Below are positions 34,398-46,519 of a stretch of 64,000 nt of DNA, in pieces. The stretch is from NCBI RefSeq assembly GCF_022965805.1, contig NC_133114.1, positions 6,840,261 to 6,904,260 on the forward strand, written 5' to 3'. How positions within the stretch are numbered: the stretch's first letter is position 1; each line of letters opens with the position of its first letter. This stretch comes from Primulina eburnea. Lineage: Eukaryota; Streptophyta; Magnoliopsida; Lamiales; Gesneriaceae. A program made the translations under genes and the position numbers. Under the pieces are notes generated by a model. It was not told the DNA's origin and searched no databases. It saw only the letters and a list, made by a program, of their open reading frames with translations.

Positions 34398-35011
34398 TGT
34401 AACGTACCGTACTTTTACTACTTGAAATTTGCGGAAAAATTAAAAATTTTAATCAAATAAAACTTCCGTACGGTCGTCACCCAACATACATAAAATATCT
34501 TTAAAATAATCCATCACCAAATAAAAGTTTGCTAAAAGAACGCTGTCTCAAAACGTCTCACATTCAAATCAAACCATCAGAGTATTTTAAAAATTTGCAT
34601 AAACATAAACTTGCGGTCCTCGGGTTTAGCCTGCCGCTCAGCCCAAGCCTGCCCCTTGGTCGCCACCTCCTGTCTCCTGCTCATCGTACTCACCTGCATC
34701 GATCAAGTCTAGTGAGTCTAAAGACTCAACACGTATAAACTGGAATAACGAGTACTACATAATAAAATTACATACACTTTAAAATAGGACATACATAATT
34801 TGAAGCTTGAACATTCGTACATACAAAACTAGACGTGCCAACAACATAAACTTTCATAAACATACTGCATACGTAAACATACATAACTTCATCATTTTTT
34901 TGCGTAGAGGCATGTTTCAAAGCAAGTGACCCATACATAATAAACGCCTGATCAGACACACCACAGTACTGGGCTGACAGGGACGTATCCACTGCCACAT
35001 ACATGAGATCC

Positions 35012-35135
35012 CCGTTCATAATTTAACGGGCTGGTTGGTCCCCGTTCATAATTTAACGCTTTCCAACCATGATCTAACCCGTTCATAATTTAACGGGCGG
35101 ATTGGTCCCCGTTCATAATTTAACGCTTTCCAATC
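35012..35135. repeat. Four copies of CCGTTCATAATTTAACG in the solo LTR
   Basis: The 17-bp core is spaced about 30-40 bp apart, alternating with GGGCTGGTTGGTCC-like spacers. The same array recurs in the related LTR at about 63697-63810. Confidence 0.85.
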
Positions 35136-35425
35136 CTAACATAATTTGGTCACAAGACATTTAGCATACCTCAAAACTTAAAATATTTTCTTTGCACGTC
35201 AGCATACTTACTTGGCATTGAGGGATTCGTTGGACTTCGATCGGGGCCGTTGCTGCACCAACTAACATGAATTTGCATAACTTAAACGTAGGAATCATAC
35301 TTACCCTCAAGTCCAAATCAATACTTAGGACGTTCTAACATTTCCCATGTCACGACCTAGAAAACCCTTGCACTAAACCATGACATCAAACTTAAAATGA
35401 ACTTACAAATATTTCCCAAAAACAA

Positions 35426-35700
35426 GGGTACACGGACCCAGTGCTTGGGTCCGGGAGAGGGTCCGTGTACGTACTGCCTAAAATGTGTAGGAAAACGGAA
35501 GGGGCACGGACCCCGTGCTTAGGTCCGGATGGGGGTCCGTGTAGGTACTGCATGTCAAGTGTCTCGAAAAGGAAAGGACACGGACCCCGTGTGAGGGTCC
35601 GGGTTGAGGTCCGTGTGGCTACTGTCTAGGAACACCAATTGGAAAACAAGGGCACGGACCCCGTGCTCGGGTCCGTATGGGGGTCCGTCTGCACACTGTA
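35426..35700. repeat. CACGGACCC / GGGTCCGTG repeat array in the solo LTR (about 65-80 bp units)
   Basis: Four units, each with CACGGACCC(C) and a nearby GGGTCCGTGT, able to form GC-rich hairpins. The core is the same as in copia-1 at 16890-17155 although the elements belong to different superfamilies. Confidence 0.85.
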
Positions 35701-37100
35701 CGAAGAAACCTGCGAGAAACTTATGCACATGCCTACACACCCAAATTGACACTTGAACACTATGATTCAACACCTTAAGGACACCATAACATTGCATAAA
35801 ACTTATATAAACACTTCAAGATACGACGTCCACCATACTACCCAATAAAACGCTAATTAGCAATTGACATCAATCGAGTTCCTACGACTTTAAACTAACT
35901 CAAACGCCTAACGACGTCCAACAAAACCTTGAAAAATACAACAAACCTCAATACTAACATACTCCTACGCAGCAACGATCGCCCGTCGATTTCCAACGAA
36001 TCCTGCAACACTGAAACTTCAAAAATTATCAATATCAAAACTTTCCTGAAACGCAGTTTGAGCAGTCCCACGAAAAACGCCATAACTCACTCAATTTTCG
36101 TCCAAAAATTTCGAATCATATATCAAATCGAAGGTATCAAAAAGTTCTACGTTTTTTCCGTTGAAAGTTTTCCCAAACTAAGAACAGAAAAATCGCAGTT
36201 TTGACATGAACAGTAAAAACGAGTTTTAGATCTAAAAATTTTTCCTTCGCAATTGATCCGATTCATGATCCGCTCAAACTACTATCATCATACATAACTT
36301 TTACGCATAAAAACAACGCAATACAATATATGACTTGATCGACACAGCAAGAACAGATTATACGTGCCTTTATGACGATAACGTTACCGAAAGACGACAC
36401 CGAAGCGGAGATGGAGAGAGGCTTGATCCGGGACGAACGTGGCACCGTTTTCTGGCAATAAAACCCACCGAAAATGACTGGAAAAATCGATGGAAGGGGC
36501 GGCTGCTTTCTAATGGAGAACCCTAGGTTTTGGCTCTCAAAAATGATAAAAATTATGATTTGTGAAAGTGTGTGTGTGTTAAACGATTTTCACTGTGTGT
36601 AAAAGTGGGTTTGTGTGTGTGCGTGTGTTTTAAATATTTAGGAGACTAACTTTTGGTTTACTAAAATAATTGTCTACTAATTAAAACACTAACTCACACT
36701 CAACTTTTAAATAAAACTCTTCCATTAAAATATAACACACCATACTAGACTTTAAAAGTTCTAAAATCATAAACTCACAAAATAGTTATTTTAGGATTCA
36801 AAATGCTAACATCTCACTAAATTATTTAAAATGCCCCCAAACTCAACTTAAAATAAAATACCATCTCTAAAATTGCCAAAAATCGTCACCGGGTCTTTTC
36901 CTCAATCCCGCCTCGAATGATCGCCTGAAACATGAAACTCGAAAGACATTTTAACGTGCATCACATAATCATGAATAATTTAAAATAATGCATTTTCATA
37001 AATTATGCATGGCTAAAGCTCATTTAAAAAAAATAAATAAATGATCTAATAATTAAATGAATGCATAGGTTATACGTGTACTGAATTTTTGGGCACTACA

Positions 37101-37488
37101 TTGATTCTTCTACACCATGGCTCGACCACTGAACACGTACAAGTTGTTTAACTTTAATGCGTAAAACTTTATCTTTATGATCCAAGATACAAACAGGATA
37201 CTCAGTATACGATAAAGACGGATCAAGTTCAACCTCATCAGGCTGATCACATGAGACGGATCGGGCTCATACTTACGCAACATAGAAACATGGAAAACAT
37301 CGTGGATGCCAGACAAAGACTGAGGCAAATCCAAACGTTAAGCGCAAGTCCCAATACGCTCAACAATCTCATAGGGACCAACGAAACGAGGTGAAAAATT
37401 ACCTCTCATACCAAAACGAAAAACACCTCTAAACGGAGAGATTTTCAGAAACACAAAATCTCCAACTTGAAATTCTAGAGGTCTGCGA
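37101..37488 (-). pseudogene. pol: Gypsy-III integrase C-terminus and chromodomain
   Basis: On the minus strand the frame encodes [40 protein letters not shown] and, after shifts, WSSHGVEES, where the solo LTR inserted. By homology with the tandem gypsy this is the integrase C-terminal domain followed by a chromodomain, which in chromoviruses directs integration to marked chromatin. TGCGA at 37484-37488 is the target duplication of the tandem gypsy. Confidence 0.85.
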
Positions 37489-38027
37489 TGTGGGGACCCG
37501 GACGCTAATCAAGTTCTTAATCATCTTTGGGACTAATTAATCAATTATAAAACAGGGTCTAAAAATTTTTCTTTTTAAAATTCGGAACGTAGTGAAATCA
37601 AACTATATATACAGATCAGTATATAAAATACAAGTCCTGTATCACAAACATTTATTCAAACTAGGGTTTGACAACTACGATCAAGTGTTCAACCATATCT
37701 CTAGTCCAAGTCCGGTGCCACCACTCTAATCACGATCTCTCTCTTCATCTCCTGGACCCTGATCCTGTCCCACCTGTTGTCAAGTACACATACAGACAAG
37801 ACAACAGCCGGATAAACCGGTGAGAATATACTCCCAGTATAAATCAACGAAACATGCAATCATATAAACAAAATAAAGCATGTAATCAGGTAACAATCAT
37901 ATGTAACAAATCTGAAACATAATCAATACCATACTCCCAACAATACTCGTAGCTACATAATTCAGACTAGACTCAATCCTAGTCTATGGATCCCGATTCC
38001 AGAAGTTGGCATGCGTATATCGACTAG

Positions 38028-38335
38028 CAGTAATAGAAAAGACTCCAGTTCTATCCACGCCGATATGGTATCGATCAACAGTAATAGAAAAGACTCCAGT
38101 TCTATTCACATCGATACGGTATCGATTACCAGTAATAGAGGAAGCTATTATTCTATCCACATCAATATAGTACCGATTAACAGTAATAGAAGCAACTCTA
38201 ATTCTATCCACATCGATATGACATCGATTACCAGTAATAGAAGAGCTACTAATCTATCCACATCGATACAATACTGATTAACAGTAATAGAAAAAGCCAC
38301 CATCCTATCCACATCGATAGCCAAACATCCAGTGA
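38028..38335. repeat. 51-bp minisatellite, six units (LTR-A; also 44911-45218 and 51796-52103)
   Basis: Units begin CAGTAATAGAA and carry TCTATCCACATCGATA. The period of 51 is a multiple of three, so one frame reads through as a 17-residue repeat (SNRKDSSSIH...). This is an artefact of the period and not evidence of a gene. All three LTRs have it. Confidence 0.9.
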
Positions 38336-39215
38336 GTCTTTGGCACATCCGCCAATACACCATCTTATGACATCGTGCAATGTGCCCGTGGTGATCCCAC
38401 CACTAACGGCACTTCTGTCATAAGACTACTCGTCTAATACCTGCTGTCTAAAATCAAGATAACAAGTATATCAATCAATCAATGCAAATATCAATGCAAA
38501 AAAGTAAAGTATGTGATTTAGGGAAACCCAAGTCTAAACCGACTCAAGTTCATCTCCCAATACCACATTGACTTATACCTTTCTTTCGTCGGTTCCTGGC
38601 TCAGTCGATATCCTGAACTCACAATCTGTCTGGTACTGACAATATCAATAATCTCATATCAATATACTAGTCAATTGCATAACAATCTGATCAATCTGGA
38701 TTTAATTCAAAATCAACGGTATAACGGTACAATTTCAATATCCCCGTCAATACCAATTCACCAGATAACTGTTACAATCTATAACTCATATCCCATACAA
38801 TTCATAATCCCGCCACAATTGAAATCTGTCCGGTATCAACCGATTATAATCAGAAATTCATAACAATTCCATAATCAGTCTATTTCTTAATCTGACTTCG
38901 ATTCTACGATGTCTAACATGTCAAGAACATCATATATGAATCCTATTCAATTCTGACAATAGCATAATTTCAAAGCATGTCAAAACATAGCAAAACTTAC
39001 GTCCAGTTGTAGCCTACGTTCCTAGGAACTCAGTATCGAAGTCGGATTCAAAATCAGACGGACGGATTTCTCAGAAAAGGCGTAAGGATTTCCCACTACT
39101 TTCCAGAGACGTTTCTCAACTCTTTTCTCGAAAATAATGAAGGAGAACAAAGCTTGTTTCATATATATATTGCATGTAATCCGTACGTGTCTCTCCCAGA
39201 ATTTCCCTCATTTCA

Positions 39216-39400
39216 GGCGGCGCTCGAGCGGTGCTAAACTACCGCTCGAGCACGGCAGGTTCTGCTCAAACATTTCAGAATGCACCCTTGGCGCTCGGGC
39301 GGTCAAAAACTACCGCCCGGGCGCCACACCTTCTGCCCGAGACATTTTCCTATTGAACATTGGCGCTCGGGCGGTTAAAATTCACCGCTCGGGCGCCATA
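39216..39400. repeat. GC-rich palindrome array in LTR-A (also 46101-46285 in LTR-B)
   Basis: Three inverted repeats: GGCGCTCGAGCGG..CCGCTCGAGC, GGCGCTCGGGCGG..CCGCCCGGGCGCC and GGCGCTCGGGCGG..CCGCTCGGGCGCC. On the minus strand they stand about 50-240 bp upstream of a TATATATA box (about 39158-39168), the same position as in gypsy-1. Confidence 0.88.
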
Positions 39401-39528
39401 CTCTCTGCCCAAAATTCTCGAATTTCACATGTAATCTTATTTTCGTGTCCCGATTAATCCTTTCGTAATCATATCAAATTATAAATCAATAATTACCGAT
39501 TACTGGGATTAAAATTCCGGGCATTACA

Positions 39529-39543
39529 TTTCTCCCCCCCTAA
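39529..39543 (-). other. Polypurine tract, unit 1 (unit 2 equivalent at 46414-46428)
   Basis: On the minus strand TTAGGGGGGGAGAAA stands directly before the LTR start TGTAATGCC. Confidence 0.88.
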
Positions 39544-39634
39544 GATACGATTTCGTCCTCGAAATCACAGGCAATTCATCATATCCATAAGGAGTATATA
39601 CAAAACTGTATAAAGAATGCGATAGAAATTTACA

Positions 39635-41571
39635 TCAGTGAAACAATGCTGGGAATTCCTGTCTCATATCAGACTCAGTCTCCCACGTAGCTTCTTCAAC
39701 ACCATGACGAGTCCATTGTACTTTCACCAACGGAATCGTCTTCGTTCTGAGCTGTCTTTCTTTACGATCAATAATCCGGATCGGCTTCTCGACATAACTC
39801 AATGTCTCATCCAGCTCAGTCTCGTCTGGCTGAATCACGTGAGAATCATCGGGAAGATACTTCCGCAGCATCGATACATGAAAAACATCATGTATTCCAG
39901 ATAATGAAGGCGGCAAGTCAAGTCGATAGGCACGATCTCCTATCTTTTCAAGAATTTCATAGGGTCCGACATATCGTGGAGACAATTTTCCTTTCTTGCC
40001 AAATCTGACAACTCCTCTGAAAGGTGAAATCTTCAGGAATACTCGGTCTCCAGCCTCAAATACCAACGGTCGTCGTCTGAGGTTGGCATATTTGGCTTGT
40101 CGATCTTGAGCTGCCTTCATTTTCTTCTGAATTAACTTTACTTTCTCAGCCATATCTCTGATCCTATCAGGTCCAGTCTCAGGAACTTCAGAGATATCAT
40201 CCCAATACAGAGGGGATCGACATTTCTTTCCGTACAACGCTTCAAATGGTGCCATCTCAATACTCGTTTGATAGCTGTTGTTGTACGAAAACTCGCAAAG
40301 AGGCAATGCATCTTGCCAGTTAGTACTAAAATCAAGTACTACAGCTCTCAGCATATCTTCCAATGTCTGTATCGTACGCTCTGACTGTCCGTCAGTCTGT
40401 GGATGATATGCGGTACTAAGATGTAACTTCGTACCAAGAGCTTGTTGTAGGCTCTGCCAGAAGTGCGAAGTAAATCGAGGATCTCGATCTGAAACAATCG
40501 ACTTCGGCACTCCATGCAATCTAACCACTTCCTTGACATAGATATCGGTCATCTGATCATATCTATACGTCATCTTGTATGGAATAAAACATGCAGATTT
40601 GGTCAATCGATCAATCACGACCCAAATTGCATCACAACCTCGAGAGGATCTCGGTAACTGTGTCACAAAATCCATGAAAATGTGATCCCATTTCCATTCA
40701 GGAATGAACAAACTCTGTAACAATCCTCCTGGTTTCTTTCTTTCAGCTTTCACCTGTTGGCAATTGAGACACTTTGATACAAATGTAGCAATGTCCGCTT
40801 TCATTTGTTTCCACCAATACTGTGTCTTTAAATCATTATACATTTTCCTGCCACCAGGATGAATGCTAAAACGACTGTTGTGCGCTTCTGTCAGTATTCG
40901 CTGTCTCAAATCCGAAACATTCGGCACAACAAGACGATTATTCACATACAAAATACCATTTTGAACCTGGTATTCCGATCGATGTCCCGCTCTAACCATA
41001 GCAATCGACTTTTGTATATTCTGATCACCTTTCTGAGCCGCTTTAATTTTCAAAATCAGCTCTGGTTCCGCTTGAATAGCACATAATCTCATAGGTTTCT
41101 GATCTGTCTCAAATACTAATCCAGATAAACAGCAGTCTTCAATCAAACTCGAGACTCCCATAGTCGATAAGGATAGAGAACATACCTTTCGACTCAGTGC
41201 ATCTGCTGCTGTATTGGATTTCCCCGGATAATATTTGATTTCACAATCAAAGTCTTTCAATAAATCCAGCCATCTCCGCTGTCTCATATTCAATTCTGAT
41301 TGTGAAAAGAGATATTTCAAGCTTTTGTGATCAGAATAGATTTCGAATTTCTCACCGTACAGATAATGTCGCCATATCTTTAATGCAAAGACTATGGCTG
41401 TCAATTCAAGATCATGAATTGGGTATTGAGTTTCATGGGGTTTCAGCTGTCTCGAGGCATAAGCAATCACATGCCCTCGCTGCATTAGAACACAACCCAA
41501 TCCTCGGTGAGATGCATCACAATAAACGACAAAGCCACCAATACCTGAAGGAATCGTCAACACAGGCGCAC
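39635..41571 (-). pseudogene. pol: Unit 1 RNase H, integrase and chromodomain
   Basis: Open for 642 codons but entered only through a one-base shift from the RT frame. RNase [18 protein letters not shown]. Integrase: zinc finger [14 protein letters not shown], core with [22 protein letters not shown] and [16 protein letters not shown] (D-D-E all present), and the [17 protein letters not shown]-terminal fold. The last 50 residues form a chromodomain ([16 protein letters not shown]), which marks a chromovirus. It stops at 39635 with ALFH; unit 2 ends AFFD. Confidence 0.9.
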
Positions 41572-42663
41572 AGTCAATCTCTTTTTCAATTCCAGAAAAC
41601 TGGATTCACAGTCTTCTGACCAAACAAACGGAGCATTTTTCTGTGTCAACTGTGTAATAGGCTTGGCAATACTTGAAAAATCTTGGATAAAACGTCGGTA
41701 ATACCCTGCTAAACCCATAAAACTACGAATTTCCGGCACAGATGTAGGTCTTGGCCAAGAAATCACGGCTTCAACCTTACTGGGATCAACTGATATCTCG
41801 TCTCCGGATATGATATGCCCCAGAAATATCACCTGTTTCAACCAGAACTCGCATTTCGACAGTTTAGCATATAATTTATCCGCCCTTAAAGTTCGCAACA
41901 CAGTCCTCAGATTATCAGCATGCTCAATCATATTCTTTGAATAAATCAAGATATCATCAATGAATATAATAACAAAATCATCCAAGTATTTCTGAAATAC
42001 GCGGTTCATCAATCCCATAAATACCGCTGGTACATTCGTCAAACCAAATGGCATGACAATAAACTCATAGTGTCCATACCTGGTTCTGAATGCTGTCTTT
42101 GAGATATCAGAATCCTTGACTCTCAATTGATGGTATCCAGATCTCAGATCAATCTTGGAATACACAGATGAACCTTGCAATTGATCAAAAAGATCATCAA
42201 TACCAGGCAAGGGATATTTATTCTTTACCGTTGCCTTGTTCAGTTGCCGATAGTCGATACAAAGTCTCATCGACCCATCCTTCTTCCTTACGAACAATAC
42301 TGGAGCACCCCAAGGAGATACACTAGGTCTAATGTAACCCTTGGCCAGTAAATCCTCCAACTGTTCCTTTAATTCTCTCAACTCGATCGGTGCCATCCTG
42401 TAAGGAGTTCTCGAAATCGGAACTGTTCCTGGCATTAATTCAATGCTGAAGTCTATCTCTCGAATCGGAGGCAATCCAGGAATCTCGTCTGGAAAGACAT
42501 CAGCAAATTCGCACACCACTGGCAAATCCGCCAATGATGGACTCTTCTTCAGTAAATCAACTGAATATACCAGGAATCCATCCGCTCCTTTCTGCAATAA
42601 TCGTGTCATATTTATTGCAGATATCAAAGGAATTCTGGCTCGAGAACCCTTACCGTAAAATTT
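41557..42663 (-). pseudogene. pol: Unit 1 reverse transcriptase
   Basis: Ty3-type [43 protein letters not shown], catalytic FIDD at 41953-41964, [13 protein letters not shown]. The frame is closed upstream by TGA at 42662-42664, where unit 2 has TGG (Trp). It ends downstream at a one-base deletion around 41565-41575, after which RNase H is in another frame. Confidence 0.9.
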
Positions 42664-44130
42664 TCACTCCTCAGCCATCTCAGGTCTGAATCGAACTATC
42701 TTTTGGAAACAATCAACTGTAGCTCTGTACTTGGTTAATGTATCAATACCAATAATACAATCAAAGTCAGATATCCCAAGTACAATACAGTCTAACTCAA
42801 TCATATGCCCATCGTACTGCAGTATACAAAATTTCACAGACTTCACTGATATCAAACCTGCCCCTAACGGAGACGAGACAGATACTACAGTAGCTAAAGA
42901 CTCAATAGGCAAAGAATGCATCAAAGCAAATCGCTCAGATATGAAAGTATGGGATGCACCAGTATCAATCAATACATATGCAGGATAACCAGAAATAAAA
43001 CAGTTACCTACCACGACATCATCAGGTGCATCCTGAGCTTGCTCCTCAGTCAAAGCAAACAATCGGGCCTGCTGTCTAGGAGGCTGGCTCGCTGTCTGGC
43101 CCCCTCCTGGCCTCTGCTGTGACAGAGTAGACGATGCTGGCTGAAAAGTATGAACGGCAGAGGGTCGTCTACCTGTCTGAGCCGCTGATCCAGACGACTC
43201 AGCTGCCTGTGATCCCTGGGCACCTCTATGTGGACACACTCGAGCAAAGTGTCCATGCTGTTTACAGATGCGGCAGTTGCCGAACACTCCTCTGCACTGC
43301 TCTGTGGAATGCCTCCCTCCACAGGTGCTACAGTATGGTCCTGTATAACTCTGGCCCTGACTAGTCTTTCTAGAGCCACTCGAGCTAGAGGAGCTACTCC
43401 CAGCTTTCTTGAATTTCTTCCCCTTAGCCTTCAGGAAGTCTTTCTTCCCACTTCCACTACCACTTTCAAATCGAGGAAATGGTGGAGGCATCTGTGAACT
43501 CGGTACTGAAGGCACAAACGAAGCCTCTTTCTGTCTTATCAATCCGGCTTCAGCTCCCTTAGCTCGATTCAGAGCATCAGTGAAATTGTTTGGCCTTCCG
43601 GTATTCACCAGGGTAAAGATGTCAGGATTTAGACCATTTATAAACTGGTCTGCAACGGCCTCATCACTCCCAGCCACATGAGGGGCAAATCGGAGCAGAG
43701 TAGAGAACTTAGCCACATAATCCTCAATGTTTAACTAGCCTTGTTTCAAGTTTGCAAACTCGGCTCCCTTGTCCTTCCTATATGAAACTGGAAAGAACCG
43801 TAGATAAAATTCAGTCTTAAACACATTCCAGGTAATGGCCGTACCTCGTAGTTCCAAAGCCCGTTTTGTCGTGTTCCACCAGTGTTTAGCAACGTCATGC
43901 ATCTGGTGTCCGATCAGTTTCACCCTCTTTTCCTCATTATATTCCAACGATTCGAACAACGATTCAATATCGTCCAACCAACTTTCACATTCCACGGAAT
44001 TCTCCGTCCCTTTCAAAGTCGGTGGATGGAATGACTGAAATCTTTTCAACAATTGCTCCATTGGAGTAGGGGCCACATCCATAGGAGGATTCGATGTACT
44101 TCCCTGTTCTGGTATCCTTCTCGGAGGCAT
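42664..44130 (-). pseudogene. gag: Unit 1 gag and protease, amber in gag
   Basis: ATG at 44130 (MPPRRIPEQGSTS) begins a retrotrans_gag domain (WWNTTKRALELRG, FYLRFFPVSYRKDK). TAG at 43735-43737 follows LKQG and replaces a Gln codon (gypsy-1 gag has Gln there). The frame then continues: [15 protein letters not shown], Ser-rich linker, [17 protein letters not shown] knuckle [14 protein letters not shown] (43234-43275), Gln/Pro-rich segment, protease [13 protein letters not shown] with D-T-G at 42958-42966, and TGA at 42662-42664. Confidence 0.9.
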
Positions 44131-44354
44131 ATCTGATAATCGAAGAGGTTAGTAATTCCAAATACCACTTACCAGTTTCAATCCTCCTCGGATCATCTTA
44201 CAGCTGATCCATTCCAATAATATACAATACCATATCAATATCAGATAATTCAGGTAGCATATATTAAAACAGGAATCATGCTAGCAATCAAAAGCAGGAA
44301 AGAAAATCAATCTACCCCGCTCACTAGCTTCTAACTCAGTCTAAGGGATCTATC

Positions 44355-44366
44355 GCTCTGATACCA
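44355..44366 (-). other. Primer-binding site, unit 1
   Basis: TGGTATCAGAGC on the minus strand, five bases from LTR-B. Complementary to initiator tRNA-Met. Confidence 0.92.
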
Positions 44367-44371
44367 CCTGT

Positions 44372-46413
44372 TGTGGGGACCCGGACGCTAATCAAGTTCT
44401 TAATCATCTTTGGGACTAATTAATCAATTATAAAACAGGGTCTAAAAATTTTTCTTTTTAAAATTCGGAACGTAGTGAAATCAAACTATATATACAGATC
44501 AGTATATAAAATACAAGTCCTGTATCACAAACATTTATTCAAACTAGGGTTTGACAACTACGATCAAGTGTTCAACCATATCTCTAGTCCAAGTCCGGTG
44601 CCACCACTCTAATCACGATCTCTCTCTTCATCTCCTGGACCCTGATCCTGTCCCACCTGTTGTCAAGTACACATACAGACAAGACAACAGCCGGATAAAC
44701 CGGTGAGAATATACTCCCAGTATAAATCAACGAAACATGCAATCATATAAACAAAATAAAGCATGTAATCAGGTAACAATCATATGTAACAAATCTGAAA
44801 CATAATCAATACCATACTCCCAACAATACTCGTAGCTACATAATTCAGACTAGACTCAATCCTAGTCTATGGATCCCGATTCCAGAAGTTGGCATGCGTA
44901 TATCGACTAGCAGTAATAGAAAAGACTCCAGTTCTATCCACGCCGATATGGTATCGATCAACAGTAATAGAAAAGACTCCAGTTCTATTCACATCGATAC
45001 GGTATCGATTACCAGTAATAGAGGAAGCTATTATTCTATCCACATCAATATAGTACCGATTAACAGTAATAGAAGCAACTCTAATTCTATCCACATCGAT
45101 ATGACATCGATTACCAGTAATATAAGAGCTACTAATCTATCCACATCGATACAATACTGATTAACAGTAATAGAAAAAGCCACCATCCTATCCACATCGA
45201 TAGCCAAACATCCAGTGACAGTCTTTGGCACATCCGCCAATACACCATCTTATGACATCGTGCAATGTGCCCGTGGTGATCCCACCACTAACGGCACTTC
45301 TGTCATAAGACTACTCGTCTAATACCTGCTGTCTAAAATCAAGATAACAAGTATATCAATCAATCAATGCAAATATCAATGCAAAAAAGTAAAGTATGTG
45401 ATTTAGGGAAACCCAAGTCTAAACCGACTCAAGTTCATCTCCCAATACCACATTGACTTATACCTTTCTTTCGTCGGTTCCTGGCTCAGTCGATATCCTG
45501 AACTCACAATCTGTCTGGTACTGACAATATCAATAATCTCATATCAATATACTAGTCAATTGCATAACAATCTGATCAATCTGGATTTAATTCAAAATCA
45601 ACGGTATAACGGTACAATTTCAATATCCCCGTCAATACCAATTCACCAGATAACAGTTACAATCTATAACTCATATCCCATACAATTCATAATCCCGCCA
45701 CAATTGAAATCTGTCCGGTATCAACCGATTATAATCAGAAATTCATAACAATTCCATAATCAGTCTATTTCTTAATCTGACTTCGATTCTACGATGTCTA
45801 ACATGTCAAGAACATCATATATGAATCCTATTCAATTCTGACAATAGCATAATTTCAAAGCATGTCAAAACATAGCAAAACTTACGTCCAGTTGTAGCCT
45901 ACGTTCCTAGGAACTCAGTATCGAAGTCGGATTCAAAATCAGACGGACGGATTTCTCAGAAAAGGCGTAAGGATTTCCCACTACTTTCCAGAGACGTTTC
46001 TCAACTCTTTTCTCGAAAATAATGAAGGAGAACAAAGCTTGTTTCATATATATATTGCATGTAATCCGTACGTGTCTCTCCCAGAATTTCCCTCATTTCA
46101 GGCGGCGCTCGAGCGGTGCTAAACTACCGCTCGAGCGCGGCAGGTTCTGCTCAAACATTTCAGAATGCACCCTTGGCGCTCGGGCGGTCAAAAACTACCG
46201 CCCGGGCGCCACACCTTCTGCCCGAGACATTTTCCTATTGAACATTGGCGCTCGGGCGGTTAAAATTCACCGCTTGGGCGCCATACTCTCTGCCCAAAAT
46301 TCTCGAATTTCACATGTAATCTTATTTTCGTGTCCCGATTAATCCTTTCGTAATCATATCAAATTATAAATCAATAATTACCGATTACTGGGATTAAAAT
46401 TCCGGGCATTACA
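44372..46413 (-). repeat. LTR-B (shared middle LTR) of the tandem gypsy (2,042 bp)
   Basis: Serves as 5' LTR of unit 1 and 3' LTR of unit 2. No target duplication surrounds it. It is preceded by the unit 1 PBS and followed by the unit 2 polypurine tract, which shows the units share it. Confidence 0.95.
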
Positions 46414-46519
46414 TTTCTCCCCCCCTAAGATACGATTTCGTCCTCGAAATCATAGGCAATTCATCATATCCATAAGGAGTATATACAAAACTGTATAAAG
46501 AATGCGATAGAAATTTACA

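Larger units (their letters stand above)
34398..37100 (-). mobile_element. Solo LTR of a Ty3/gypsy family (2,703 bp) inside the gypsy-III chromodomain
   Basis: Plus-strand ends TGTAACGTACC and GGGCACTACA, flanked by TTGAT on both sides (34393-34397, 37101-37105). There is no internal region, PBS or gene, as expected from LTR-LTR recombination. Orientation is inferred from the TGTAGTGCCC start on the minus strand, like the other gypsy LTRs here. A second copy of the family runs from about 63584 to the window end. Confidence 0.88.
37489..39528 (-). repeat. LTR-A of the tandem gypsy (2,040 bp)
   Basis: Differs from LTR-B by a 2-bp deletion near 38334 and a few substitutions. It contains the 51-bp minisatellite and the GC hairpin array. 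The adjoining polypurine tract is at 39529-39543. Confidence 0.95.

Noticed and set aside
38011..38277. Repetitive 88-residue ORF with 17-residue repeats
   Set aside because: Product of the 51-bp minisatellite, whose period is a multiple of three; the opposite strand is open too and no start or domain supports it. The same holds for the copies at 44894-45160 and 51779-52045.
38028..38335. CRISPR-like regular repeats
   Set aside because: Units are contiguous and degenerate with no unique spacers, and the window is a plant genome.
42731..43681. Several plus-strand ORFs opposite gag/protease of the tandem gypsy
   Set aside because: Shadows of a well supported minus-strand gene; repeated identically in unit 2 only because the units are duplicates.
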